Source: VXRD01 sp965232265
GTDB lineage: Bacteria; Latescibacterota; UBA2968
Assembly: GCA_965232265.1 (NCBI GenBank)
Contig: CBDDPH010000002.1
Coordinates: forward strand, 2,976,001 to 3,040,000
Direction of reading: 5' to 3'
Length of the DNA stretch: 64,000 nt
In this document: positions 1 to 7,059 of the stretch, piece after piece
Layout: each line of letters begins with the position of its first letter
Position numbering within the stretch: the first letter of the stretch is position 1
Program-made: the position numbers and the translations under genes
Notes under the pieces: generated by a model
Databases searched by the model: none
What the model was told of the DNA's origin: nothing
Seen by the model: the letters and a program-made list of their open reading frames with translations, nothing else

Positions 1-659
1 TGAATCAACAAACACTCTTGAAGGTTTCGCGCACCAACACCTACGGGGTCAAATGTCTGGATAATGCCCAAAATGCGTTCCACATTATCGATATTGACGC
101 CGAGCTCATCGGCTACTTCCTCTGTCGAACATCCCAAAAACCCATCTTCATCAATATTGCAAATGAGATATTCGGCGATGATGCGATCACTGGGCAAAAT
201 ATCTGTGAGTGCCACTTGTTCTAAAAGTAAGTCTCGCAGCGTTTTTTGAGTGGTGCTATCGTTGTGCCAGTCTTCATTGGATTCAAATTCTTCGCGCGGG
301 CTGGCATACCCGGATTCATTTAAGTAATGATCCCAGTCTTGCTCATCAAATACGTCTGTATCAAGTGTGGTTAAATCCGATTCTTCAAATTCCAATTCTT
401 CAACAGGTTCCTCATCCTGGTCTTCGTCCTCGGTTTCCTCGTCCTGTTCGGGTTCAGGTTCTTCTTGTTCCAGATCCAGCGTTGCGTCTTCATCAATTTC
501 CAGAAGCGGATTGATCTCCAATTCTTGTCGAATGAACTCCGCCAATTCCAGAGTTGGCATTTGGAGCAGACGCAAAGATTGGATAAGTTTCGGCCCCAGT
601 TTTTGCTCCAGTTTTTGCCGGATGACCTGAGACTGTCTATAATTAAAACCATTCATCAT
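1..659 (-). CDS. rpoN: RNA polymerase sigma-54 factor, N-terminal part (cut by window edge)
   Basis: This is the N-terminal 219 or so residues of sigma-54, which directs core RNA polymerase to -24/-12 promoters that need AAA+ activators. Translation from 659 (MMNG..) or 656 (MNGFNYRQSQ) gives a Gln/Leu-rich region I (about residues 1-50, with QKLGPKLIQSLRLLQMP), the typical acidic linker (about 52-95, mostly Glu/Asp), then the start of the core-binding region (LRDLLLEQ, and FDPVGVGARNLQECLL near the cut). The frame is open to base 1, so DNA-binding and RpoN-box parts lie outside. The start codon overlaps the stop of the MOSC gene (ATGA), which suggests translational coupling. rpoN directly after lpt genes is the usual order in many diderms. 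Identification is secure; the exact first Met is not. Confidence 0.95.
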   Translation of the reverse strand, partial: MMNGFNYRQSQVIRQKLEQKLGPKLIQSLRLLQMPTLELAEFIRQELEINPLLEIDEDATLDLEQEEPEPEQDEETEDEDQDEEPVEELEFEESDLTTLDTDVFDEQDWDHYLNESGYASPREEFESNEDWHNDSTTQKTLRDLLLEQVALTDILPSDRIIAEYLICNIDEDGFLGCSTEEVADELGVNIDNVERILGIIQTFDPVGVGARNLQECLLI

Positions 660-1207
660 TTAACTTTCTTCACTGTATCGCCAATCCGGATCGCGCCAGC
701 GCGAATGACCTTTGCATTGATCCCGCGCAACTGAAGCTGTTTGCCCACGGGAGAACTGATAAATTTTAGCGCGTCCAATCCAAAACGCGCAGCAAATTTT
801 TTACAGCCCGTGTGGGGCTGATCTGTAACTTCGACCACTGCTTCACCCAGACTCAGTCGGGTGCCCGGTGGCACATTCTCCTCGCTTAAATCGAGGTCCA
901 TATACAACTGATCCCCCGCCAAGGCCCACCGCTCTTTTTTTTCCGCCAACAGGGCAATCACCCGGGCGTTCATGATGTTGAGTTGCATGTCTGGATGGGC
1001 TGACCCATCAGCAGTTTGAGAACTGCCGCGTGTTTTCCAGTTGTCGCCCACGAGCCCTTCAACCAGATCGAGTTCGCCTACTTCGAGAACCTCCCGCGCC
1101 TCAACCTGCGGCCGTCGCACAATCAATTCTAACACGCCCACATCTGTGGGCGACTGACGGATATTGTCTAATCCCGCTTCCAACGCTGCTATCGTTGCAT
1201 GTTTCAT
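656..1207 (-). CDS. MOSC domain-containing protein
   Basis: A 183-residue protein with a single MOSC domain, the fold found at the C-terminus of molybdenum cofactor sulfurase and in YiiM/YuaD-type proteins; it binds a sulfur or Moco ligand through a conserved Cys. That Cys is seen in QPHTGCKKFAARFG, followed by RGINAKVIRAGAIRIGD, the characteristic C-terminal strand. The start at 1207 (MKHATIAAL) is chosen because GAGGA lies 5 bases upstream; an ATG 12 bases further up (1219) is possible. The gene sits between lptB and rpoN, where other diderms usually have these two adjacent, and its stop overlaps rpoN. Substrate unknown. Confidence 0.88.
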   Translation of the reverse strand: MKHATIAALEAGLDNIRQSPTDVGVLELIVRRPQVEAREVLEVGELDLVEGLVGDNWKTRGSSQTADGSAHPDMQLNIMNARVIALLAEKKERWALAGDQLYMDLDLSEENVPPGTRLSLGEAVVEVTDQPHTGCKKFAARFGLDALKFISSPVGKQLQLRGINAKVIRAGAIRIGDTVKKVK

Positions 1208-1297
1208 GCTTGTCCTCATTAGTGTTTAATAAATAGAAAAGGCAACTTTTAATAATAACAAATAACGGAGAGGATTGTAAACCCTTTTCCCAATTCG

Positions 1298-2023
1298 TTA
1301 CGAATCGAGGCGAAACCGGTCGCCCAGATAAATGCGCCGCGCTTCGTCGCTTGCTGCCAATTCCTGGGGTGTACCTGGCAAGAGAATTTTGCCCTCAGAG
1401 AGCAAATAGGAGCGATCTGTAATCGCCAGAGTTTCCCGCACATTGTGATCGGTAATCAAAACCCCAATATTTCGGCGTTTGAGTTCGGCGATAATATTCT
1501 GAATATCTTCAACCGCACGCGGATCCACGCCGGCAAAGGGTTCGTCAAGCAGCATAAAAAGCGGATCTCGAGAGAGTGCCCGTGCGATTTCCAGTCGGCG
1601 CGTTTCGCCGCCCGACAAACTATCTGCGCGTTGGTGCGATAAATGTCCCACGCCCAGATCTTCCAATACCTTTTGAGCGCGGTCTAACCGCTCTGCCTTA
1701 CCCATTTTCTCGTATTCGAGCACGGACAGGACATTTTCCAATACGGTCATCTTTCTAAAAACTGTAGATTCCTGTGCCAGATAACCAATGCCCAGACGCG
1801 CGCGGCGATACATGGGCAATGTCGTGATGTCTCGATCACCCAAAAAAATGTGTCCGGCATTTGACGAAATTGCGCCCACAATAAGGTAAAAGCAGGTGGT
1901 TTTGCCCGCGCCATTAGGCCCTAAGAGTCCGACAATTTCACCGGGCTTGACGGTCAAATCGACCTGATCGACAACCAGACGACGCGCGTATTTTTTGACC
2001 AACCCCTCGGCTCGCAGGTTCAC
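1298..2023 (-). CDS. lptB: LPS export ABC transporter ATP-binding protein LptB
   Basis: A cytoplasmic ATPase of 241 residues that powers extraction of lipopolysaccharide from the inner membrane with LptF/LptG and hands it to LptC/LptA. Visible motifs: Walker A GPNGAGKTT (about residue 36-44), Q-loop region YLAQESTVF, signature LSGGETRR, Walker B MLLDEPFAGVDP, and the switch His in LITDHNVRETL. Length and the tail LGDRFRL match the LptB family. It overlaps the end of the OstA-like gene by 4 bases (ATGA-type), as expected for an lptC-lptA-lptB operon. Confidence 0.96.
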   Translation of the reverse strand: MNLRAEGLVKKYARRLVVDQVDLTVKPGEIVGLLGPNGAGKTTCFYLIVGAISSNAGHIFLGDRDITTLPMYRRARLGIGYLAQESTVFRKMTVLENVLSVLEYEKMGKAERLDRAQKVLEDLGVGHLSHQRADSLSGGETRRLEIARALSRDPLFMLLDEPFAGVDPRAVEDIQNIIAELKRRNIGVLITDHNVRETLAITDRSYLLSEGKILLPGTPQELAASDEARRIYLGDRFRLDS

Positions 2024-3333
2024 GGCGCATCCTCCAGTTCGGCGGTGTAGTGCCCTCGTACATCCCCTTCGGCTCGGATAGAAAACAATTGTCCATGGTC
2101 AAATTTCAAAAGGAGATAATCCCCAGAAACTGTCACGTCGTCGCTATCTCGCGTGACCCGCGTGCAATGCGCTTCATCGAAAATTGCCATCTGGTCTAAC
2201 TCGCCGTTGGAAAACCACAACACACACCGCTTGCCCCCCAGGCGGCTTTCCGATAGGCTATCTTGGGCGACATAAGAACCGAGGCAACCATCCGATAATA
2301 TCAAACTATCCAGTTTCCCATCTCGATAGGCCAATCTGAGATCGCCGCCAGACAGTACTGCCCGAGATGTATCTCGTTCACTCAGATCGAGGATCACATT
2401 TCCCCATGCGTGCATGCGCTGCGGGGTCTCGTCTCGAAAGACAATCCGCGCGGAATCTGCGCGTATTGTTTGCGAATGACCATCGGCAAGGGCCATCGAG
2501 TGGATGCGCGTGCTGTCTGAAAGCACCAATGCGCCGATGGTCTGATCGGACATGTCCATAAGAATTTTCGCGCCCTGTGCAGAAACGGAATCGCGGGTAT
2601 TGGGATCGGCCCAGGCAATCTGTGGATCGCCAGAAAGGACGATTGCAGAATCCGCGTACGCGCCAGACATGGCTTTTCCTCGCGTGTGCCCCTGCCGCAA
2701 GATGAGATTGCCATTGAGCAAGAGTTCTCGCCCGCGATTGACAAAGGCGATGGAATCGGACTGCGCCTCGAGGGTATCGCCGCGTTTCCCTATGACCTGT
2801 AACTGTGTTTGGCCCTGCAAATTTCCGCGCTCGCGGATCAAATCGTAGCGCAACTGGGAAGCGCGAAGACTTCGTCCTTCGGGCAATTGAAGAACGACCC
2901 CGCCCTCGGCGATAAGCGAGTCCTCTTTGCTTAAATACTGCACGGTATGTGCCTCGAGCGTGTGCTGATCATCGCTTAAATAGACATCCCCCCGAAATAT
3001 CGCGCGGTCTTCGCGGTCTTGAAACACGAGTGTATCGGCGCGAATTTCCCGCACCGTGTCTTTGTAACTCACCTGATGTACAAAAAGATAAATCGCATCT
3101 CCAACGCGCACATGTGCAGAATCGGCTTTTACAATAAGTTGGCGCAAGCTGTCTTCATACACCACGCCTCCGCGGTAATTGCGCTGCGTCTGATCGTTCA
3201 AGAGCAGCGTTTCCACCCAGTCTGCACTGAGCTTCTGCTCGGCATTTACCCCCGAGCAGGTGCATATAAGCAAAACTCCGAGAAAGCCCCGGAGTTCTAT
3301 TCGAAAAATAAAATAAGGTCTGATATTTTTCAC
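2020..3333 (-). CDS. OstA-like (LptA-type) periplasmic LPS transport protein
   Basis: A 437-residue exported protein built from repeated OstA/LptA beta-jellyroll strands (for example IRADTLVFQDREDRAIFRGD and similar units throughout), expected to form or extend the periplasmic LPS bridge. It is much longer than E. coli LptA (185 residues) and resembles the long OstA-like proteins of FCB bacteria. The start is placed at GTG 3333, which overlaps the lptC stop and gives a short basic end followed by a hydrophobic signal segment (FLGVLLICTCSGVNA); the frame also continues upstream into lptC, but that would precede the signal peptide. The gene overlaps lptB by 4 bases. Confidence 0.85.
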   Translation of the reverse strand: MKNIRPYFIFRIELRGFLGVLLICTCSGVNAEQKLSADWVETLLLNDQTQRNYRGGVVYEDSLRQLIVKADSAHVRVGDAIYLFVHQVSYKDTVREIRADTLVFQDREDRAIFRGDVYLSDDQHTLEAHTVQYLSKEDSLIAEGGVVLQLPEGRSLRASQLRYDLIRERGNLQGQTQLQVIGKRGDTLEAQSDSIAFVNRGRELLLNGNLILRQGHTRGKAMSGAYADSAIVLSGDPQIAWADPNTRDSVSAQGAKILMDMSDQTIGALVLSDSTRIHSMALADGHSQTIRADSARIVFRDETPQRMHAWGNVILDLSERDTSRAVLSGGDLRLAYRDGKLDSLILSDGCLGSYVAQDSLSESRLGGKRCVLWFSNGELDQMAIFDEAHCTRVTRDSDDVTVSGDYLLLKFDHGQLFSIRAEGDVRGHYTAELEDAP

Positions 3334-3869
3334 GGCTCTTTGCGTCTCATCTGCGTATTGACAAACAAAAGCGTCCACTGTTTCAGATCTGACGAGGCAT
3401 TAAAACCCACCCCTGTCTCCGTGACATCGGGCCGAGAAATCGTCACATGGCCCTCGCCCATAATGCGATCCTCATCGCGCTGCCAGCGGAGCGAATCCGT
3501 TTGTAACTGCGTGCGGTCTCGTGCTATGACAACGACATCCCCAAATACTTTCATATCGTCGCCCGATGCGTTAATTTCGCCCCGTTTAGCACTCAGCGTG
3601 GAAACGGTATCGCCTTGGGCATTAAAAAATGCAACTCGAACCCCATCGGAAAATCGTGCGGGTTCATTTTCCGACACCTGCTGAAAAGAGCCGGCTCGAA
3701 CCTGTGCTCGGGATTTGCCGCGGTCTGTAATCCGCGTGGACCAGTGCCACATTTCCCGATTAACTGCCGTTGTATCCGCAGCCTGTTTCTCTTTCTGGTC
3801 AGCCGGGGCGCAGGCACACAGGGCACATAACAGGCCCTCAGGCACTTTTTTCAGAAACCGATGGATCAC
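3330..3869 (-). CDS. lptC: LPS export system protein LptC
   Basis: About 180 residues with the LptC beta-jellyroll pattern: FSDGVRVAFFNAQGD, TLSAKRGEINASGDDMKVFGDVVV, LQTDSLRW and a final glycine-containing GVGFNASSDLKQW. LptC is an inner-membrane-anchored periplasmic protein joining LptFG to LptA. The N-terminal hydrophobic stretch PEGLLCALCACA may be a signal or lipoprotein-like anchor. The start is uncertain: GTG 3869 has AAAGGA 8 bases upstream and is preferred; ATG 3896 lacks one. Either way it overlaps the 3' end of pyrG, and its stop overlaps the OstA-like start, so pyrG-lptC-ostA-lptB read as one transcription unit. Confidence 0.82.
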   Translation of the reverse strand: MIHRFLKKVPEGLLCALCACAPADQKEKQAADTTAVNREMWHWSTRITDRGKSRAQVRAGSFQQVSENEPARFSDGVRVAFFNAQGDTVSTLSAKRGEINASGDDMKVFGDVVVIARDRTQLQTDSLRWQRDEDRIMGEGHVTISRPDVTETGVGFNASSDLKQWTLLFVNTQMRRKEP

Positions 3870-5619
3870 CAACTCGTTCCTTTGCATGAGCGACAACAGC
3901 TTCTACAAAACCGTAAAACAAAGGGGCGGGCTGTTCGAGGCGCGACTTAAATTCGGGATGGGCTTGCGTAGCCACAAAAAAAGGATGATCGGATAACTCG
4001 ATAAATTCCATGAGTTTGGTGCCATCCTCCCGTCGGTGATACCCGGAAAAAACGAGACCGTATTCATCGAGCAAATCGACGAATTTGGGCGATACTTCAT
4101 AGCGATGGCGATGGCGTTCAATCACACAGCGCTCGCTGTCGAGAAGAACGCCCAGGCGAAAAGCCTCAGCCGGATTCTTTCTCAGTTGATCGATGCGCCA
4201 TGCGTCTTCCTCCATGCGCCCCGTGCGTTCATACAGATCGAGCACGACGCTCTCACGGCGGAGCACAGCCACATATCCTCCCAGACGCATCGTGCCGCCA
4301 AAACGACTTTCTTCAATAATTTCTCGTTGGCTCATCTGAATATCGATCACAGCATGAGGCGTATCGGGGTCATTTTCAGCCGAATTGGCATCTTTCAATC
4401 CCACCGCGTTTCTCGCATATTCAACAATGGCCATCTGAAGTCCATAACACAGCCCGAGGAATGGCAGGTCATTTTCTCGCGCATAGCGAATGGCTTCAAT
4501 CACCCCTTCGGCTCCCCCTTCACCAAAAGCACCCGGTACAATAATGCCATCAAATTCTCCAAGCACATCTTCGACCCCTCCCATTTCGAGGCTGGCCGAA
4601 TCAATCCATGAAATGTCGATGCGCGTGTCTAAATTTGCGCCGGCGTGTTCGAGAGATTGGTTCACTGAAATGTACGAATCGGTAAATTCGTAATCGCCGA
4701 TCTCCACGTATTTTCCGACCATCGCCACTTTAACCGTCTGTGACGGCTGACGGATCTTCTGCACCAAATGCGTCCACCGCGTCCAGTCAGGCTCTTTTTT
4801 CGGTTTCAGCCCCAGATGTGCGAGCATTTTAACACCAACTTGCTCGCTTTCATAGTGGATCGGAACCTGATACACGATATCCAAATCTGGCGCGGCAATA
4901 ATGCGATCTTTTGGAATATTGGCCGAAACCTCAATTTTGCGTTTTCGCACCTCATCAATGGGGCGCGTGGCGCGGCAAATAATAAAATCGGGCACCATGC
5001 CATGTCCGCTGAGCAATTTGACCGCGTGTTGCGTGGGTTTGGTCTTCATCTCGTTGATGTGACCGGGCACGGGCAAATAACTCACCAGCACATACATAAT
5101 ATTGGCCTCGCCAATTTCCCGCTCCAGGCCCTTCATCGCAAAGAAAAATGGGATATTCTCATCGTCGCCAATGGTGCCGCCAATTTCGACCAGCGCGATA
5201 TCGAATCCCTCTGCCGCATGCTGAACCCGATCTTTGATCTCGTCGGTAATATGTGGGATCGGCTGAACGGTCTGCCCGAGATATTCGCCCCGCCGCTCGC
5301 GCTCGATAACCGCGTGGTAAATTTGCCCGGTTGTAAGATTATTTGTGCGGGGCAAATCCAGGCCGAGAAACCGCTCGTAATTGCCCAAATCGAGGTCGAT
5401 CTCGCCCCCGTCATCCGTGACCCACACCTCGCCGTGTTCTGTGGGCCTGAGTGTTCCGGCGTCGTAATTCAAATAGGGATCAATTTTTATGGCCGTGGTT
5501 TTATAGCCGTAATACTGCAAAATTTTACCGATAGAAGCCGTGGCGAGTCCTTTCCCCACGCCACTGATCACCCCCCCGGCAACCACGATGTACTTTGGCT
5601 CGCGATCATTCTTTTTCAC
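3838..5619 (-). CDS. pyrG: CTP synthase
   Basis: CTP synthase makes CTP from UTP, ATP and glutamine. The N-terminal synthetase domain shows GGVISGVGKG, TEHGEVWVTDDGGEIDLDLG and VEIGGTIGD; the C-terminal class-I glutaminase domain shows the nucleophile Cys in FLGLCYGLQ (roughly residue 390) and the His/Glu pair in AHPEF. The start is GTG 5619 (VKKNDREPKYIVV), which has GGAGG six bases upstream; the frame is open further up but has no family similarity there. At 593 residues it is about 50 longer than the E. coli enzyme, largely because of an extra segment of about 30 residues before ERHRHRYE. The nucleophile motif reads CYG rather than the usual CLG. Confidence 0.96.
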   Translation of the reverse strand: MKKNDREPKYIVVAGGVISGVGKGLATASIGKILQYYGYKTTAIKIDPYLNYDAGTLRPTEHGEVWVTDDGGEIDLDLGNYERFLGLDLPRTNNLTTGQIYHAVIERERRGEYLGQTVQPIPHITDEIKDRVQHAAEGFDIALVEIGGTIGDDENIPFFFAMKGLEREIGEANIMYVLVSYLPVPGHINEMKTKPTQHAVKLLSGHGMVPDFIICRATRPIDEVRKRKIEVSANIPKDRIIAAPDLDIVYQVPIHYESEQVGVKMLAHLGLKPKKEPDWTRWTHLVQKIRQPSQTVKVAMVGKYVEIGDYEFTDSYISVNQSLEHAGANLDTRIDISWIDSASLEMGGVEDVLGEFDGIIVPGAFGEGGAEGVIEAIRYARENDLPFLGLCYGLQMAIVEYARNAVGLKDANSAENDPDTPHAVIDIQMSQREIIEESRFGGTMRLGGYVAVLRRESVVLDLYERTGRMEEDAWRIDQLRKNPAEAFRLGVLLDSERCVIERHRHRYEVSPKFVDLLDEYGLVFSGYHRREDGTKLMEFIELSDHPFFVATQAHPEFKSRLEQPAPLFYGFVEAVVAHAKERVGDPSVSEKSA

Positions 5620-5670
5620 AATATGCCTCCATAACGCGAATAGACGAACCCGCTCTGCCCCAATGAGATC

Positions 5671-5696
5671 CACGAAGGACACCAAGGACACGAAGG
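5671..5696. repeat. Dispersed intergenic repeat, family A (CTTCGTGTCCTTCGTGG type)
   Basis: An imperfect copy of a short repeat built from the unit CACGAAGGACAC, lying in the gap between gatC and pyrG just upstream of the pyrG start. Related copies are at 14517-14536, 53758-53783 and 58548-58576. Function unknown. Confidence 0.6.
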
Positions 5697-5786
5697 GGTG
5701 CCGTTGAAGAACTGGCCTGAGAGACGGTCAGTTGTATGATGTTCGAGAAAAGAAAATCGGCGGGCGTTTGCCGCCGACATGTGTGC

Positions 5787-6074
5787 TTATTCAATGACTC
5801 TGGGAACGCGGAAGTGACCACGCCCCGAAAGCGGGGCATTCGCCAGCGCGTCTGACCGATCCAATGACTGCCCCATGACATCGTCCCGAAACGCATTTTC
5901 CAGGGGGAGTACATGCGCTGTTGGGGCTACCTCTGTCGTATCGAGTTGATCAAGTGCCGCAACATATTCGAGCATGCGATTCAAATCGTCAATTAGCTGC
6001 GCCTCTTCTTCCGGCGCAAAATCCAGACGCGCAAGTTGCGCCACTTTTCGCACATCATCTTTTGAAACAGGCAT
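5787..6074 (-). CDS. gatC: Asp-tRNA(Asn)/Glu-tRNA(Gln) amidotransferase subunit C
   Basis: The 95-residue C subunit of the GatCAB amidotransferase, which converts mis-acylated Glu-tRNA(Gln) or Asp-tRNA(Asn) to the amidated form; GatC stabilises GatA on GatB. The N-terminus DVRKVAQLARLDFAPEEEAQL and the tail with RDDVMGQSLDRSDALANAP are diagnostic. Length is normal. gatA and gatB are not next to it in this window. The downstream neighbour pyrG is 167 bases away across a repeat, so co-transcription is possible but not shown. Confidence 0.95.
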   Translation of the reverse strand: MPVSKDDVRKVAQLARLDFAPEEEAQLIDDLNRMLEYVAALDQLDTTEVAPTAHVLPLENAFRDDVMGQSLDRSDALANAPLSGRGHFRVPRVIE

Positions 6075-6166
6075 AGCGGGTAGTGTTTGATGTGGGTTTT
6101 GAAGTTTAGATACGGTATATCTTACACTACGAATATGAGATAAATATATCTCAGAATCAAGTGGAT

Positions 6167-6424
6167 TTAGCCAGGTTTTTGATCGACATAGACAAACTTA
6201 AGCCACACATCGTTGAGGTGTTCGAAGTCTTTGTCCGTTGACAGCAGTACAGCATCGATAGCATGTGCTGTGGCCGCAATCCAGATGTCGTTCTGCTTCA
6301 TCGGGATAGCTGGTTTAGGTGGGGGTGTGTTATCGGGAGACGTGACGGATGTACCATGCGTCCATGCGTCGATTTGCGCGTAGGCTTCCAATATAGATTC
6401 ATTATTGGTGTCGATTACTGGCAT
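6167..6424 (-). CDS. PIN-domain (VapC-type) protein, C-terminal half only
   Basis: An 85-residue protein matching only the second half of VapC-like PIN nucleases: ESILEAYAQIDAW, KQNDIWIAATAHAIDAVLLSTDKDFEHL. This holds the acidic residues of the C-terminal part (the D of NDIWIA and D of TDKDF), but the N-terminal strand with the first catalytic Asp and the following Glu is missing; the frame is closed 11 codons above the ATG. It is therefore probably inactive or the remnant of a deletion. Its ATG overlaps the stop of the upstream gene (TAATG), the coupling typical of toxin-antitoxin pairs. Labelled CDS because the frame is intact, but it may be a pseudogene. Confidence 0.7.
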   Translation of the reverse strand: MPVIDTNNESILEAYAQIDAWTHGTSVTSPDNTPPPKPAIPMKQNDIWIAATAHAIDAVLLSTDKDFEHLNDVWLKFVYVDQKPG

Positions 6425-6894
6425 TAATCCAGTTGCGCCAGAAGTTCTTCCACAGGCTCATTACCGGGCCAGGTGCCGCATAAACTCAGGACATTGAAGG
6501 ATCGGGCCTGCTTCTCTTGTATCGGTGTTAAAATGCGGGACCTGGGTATCTCGGTAGCAGGCAGTTCTTCAAAAATGGCATCTCTGTCTTGATAGGGTCT
6601 AAGCCGATAGGCTTCGATTAGTCGGGGTTGGCCGTTAGCCTTGAAGTGGACCTTGCCCTGAACAGTTGCACGCTTGCCCCACAACCGGCGCAACACTCCA
6701 ACATTGAGTTGGTCAGATTGCAGGCGACCAAACATTTGCCTGCCATCACATGATTCGAGGAAAAACCGACCGCCGTCATGTTTGATTTCTTTAAGCCAGC
6801 CGCTGACGATCAATGCTCTGGGGGGCGGAAGGTTCTTCAGCCTGTTTTCAATCCGATTACAAATGGACGCATTGAGGGTAAATTCCCCCTTCAC
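6424..6894 (-). CDS. Uncharacterised partner of PIN protein, 3' part of a frameshifted gene
   Basis: Reads 156 residues from GTG 6894. The middle (ALIVSGWLKEIKHDGGRFFL, then MFGRLQ, ATVQGKVHF) has the alternating look of a small beta-barrel, perhaps OB-like, but I do not recognise a named family. It ends with a TAATG overlap onto the PIN protein, so it may be the regulatory partner. The protein very probably starts further upstream: the small frame at 6857-7030 runs into it, and removing one base of the CCCCC run at 6885-6889 (plus strand) joins the two into a single protein of about 200 residues (..RLMVTGEG + EFTLNAS..). Confidence 0.6.
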   Translation of the reverse strand: MKGEFTLNASICNRIENRLKNLPPPRALIVSGWLKEIKHDGGRFFLESCDGRQMFGRLQSDQLNVGVLRRLWGKRATVQGKVHFKANGQPRLIEAYRLRPYQDRDAIFEELPATEIPRSRILTPIQEKQARSFNVLSLCGTWPGNEPVEELLAQLD

Positions 6895-7030
6895 CAGTGA
6901 CCATCAGACGAGTGGCACACTCCGCTGTCTTGACAAGGGCGTCCAAAGAGCACTGAAGCGTAGCCACTTTGATCCGGCCTTTGTTCTCCCGAAGGCCGCG
7001 CAGGCGAAATAGATAGCGTCGCGTGTTCAT
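6857..7030 (-). CDS. 5' part of the frameshifted PIN-partner gene
   Basis: A 57-residue frame beginning MNTRRYLFRLRGLRENKGRI with AAGGA seven bases before the ATG at 7030, which is a better initiation site than the GTG of the downstream piece. It overlaps the 3' part (6424-6894) by 38 bases and its reading falls out of register exactly at a run of five G (minus strand). Up to that run the sequence (VATLQCSLDALVKTAECATRLMVTGEG) reads like the start of a longer protein. I interpret the two frames as one gene broken by a one-base insertion, real or from sequencing. No function known. Confidence 0.55.
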   Translation of the reverse strand: MNTRRYLFRLRGLRENKGRIKVATLQCSLDALVKTAECATRLMVTGEGGIYPQCVHL

Positions 7031-7059
7031 GGGAACTTCCTTACTTAAAGAAGCAGGTT

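Noticed and set aside
4768..5634. 288-codon open frame on the plus strand
   Set aside because: It is antisense to pyrG, has no family similarity and follows the codon pattern of the opposite strand.
6875..6900. Programmed frameshift in the PIN-partner gene
   Set aside because: There is a run of five G but no slippery heptamer or downstream structure that I can recognise; an insertion is simpler.
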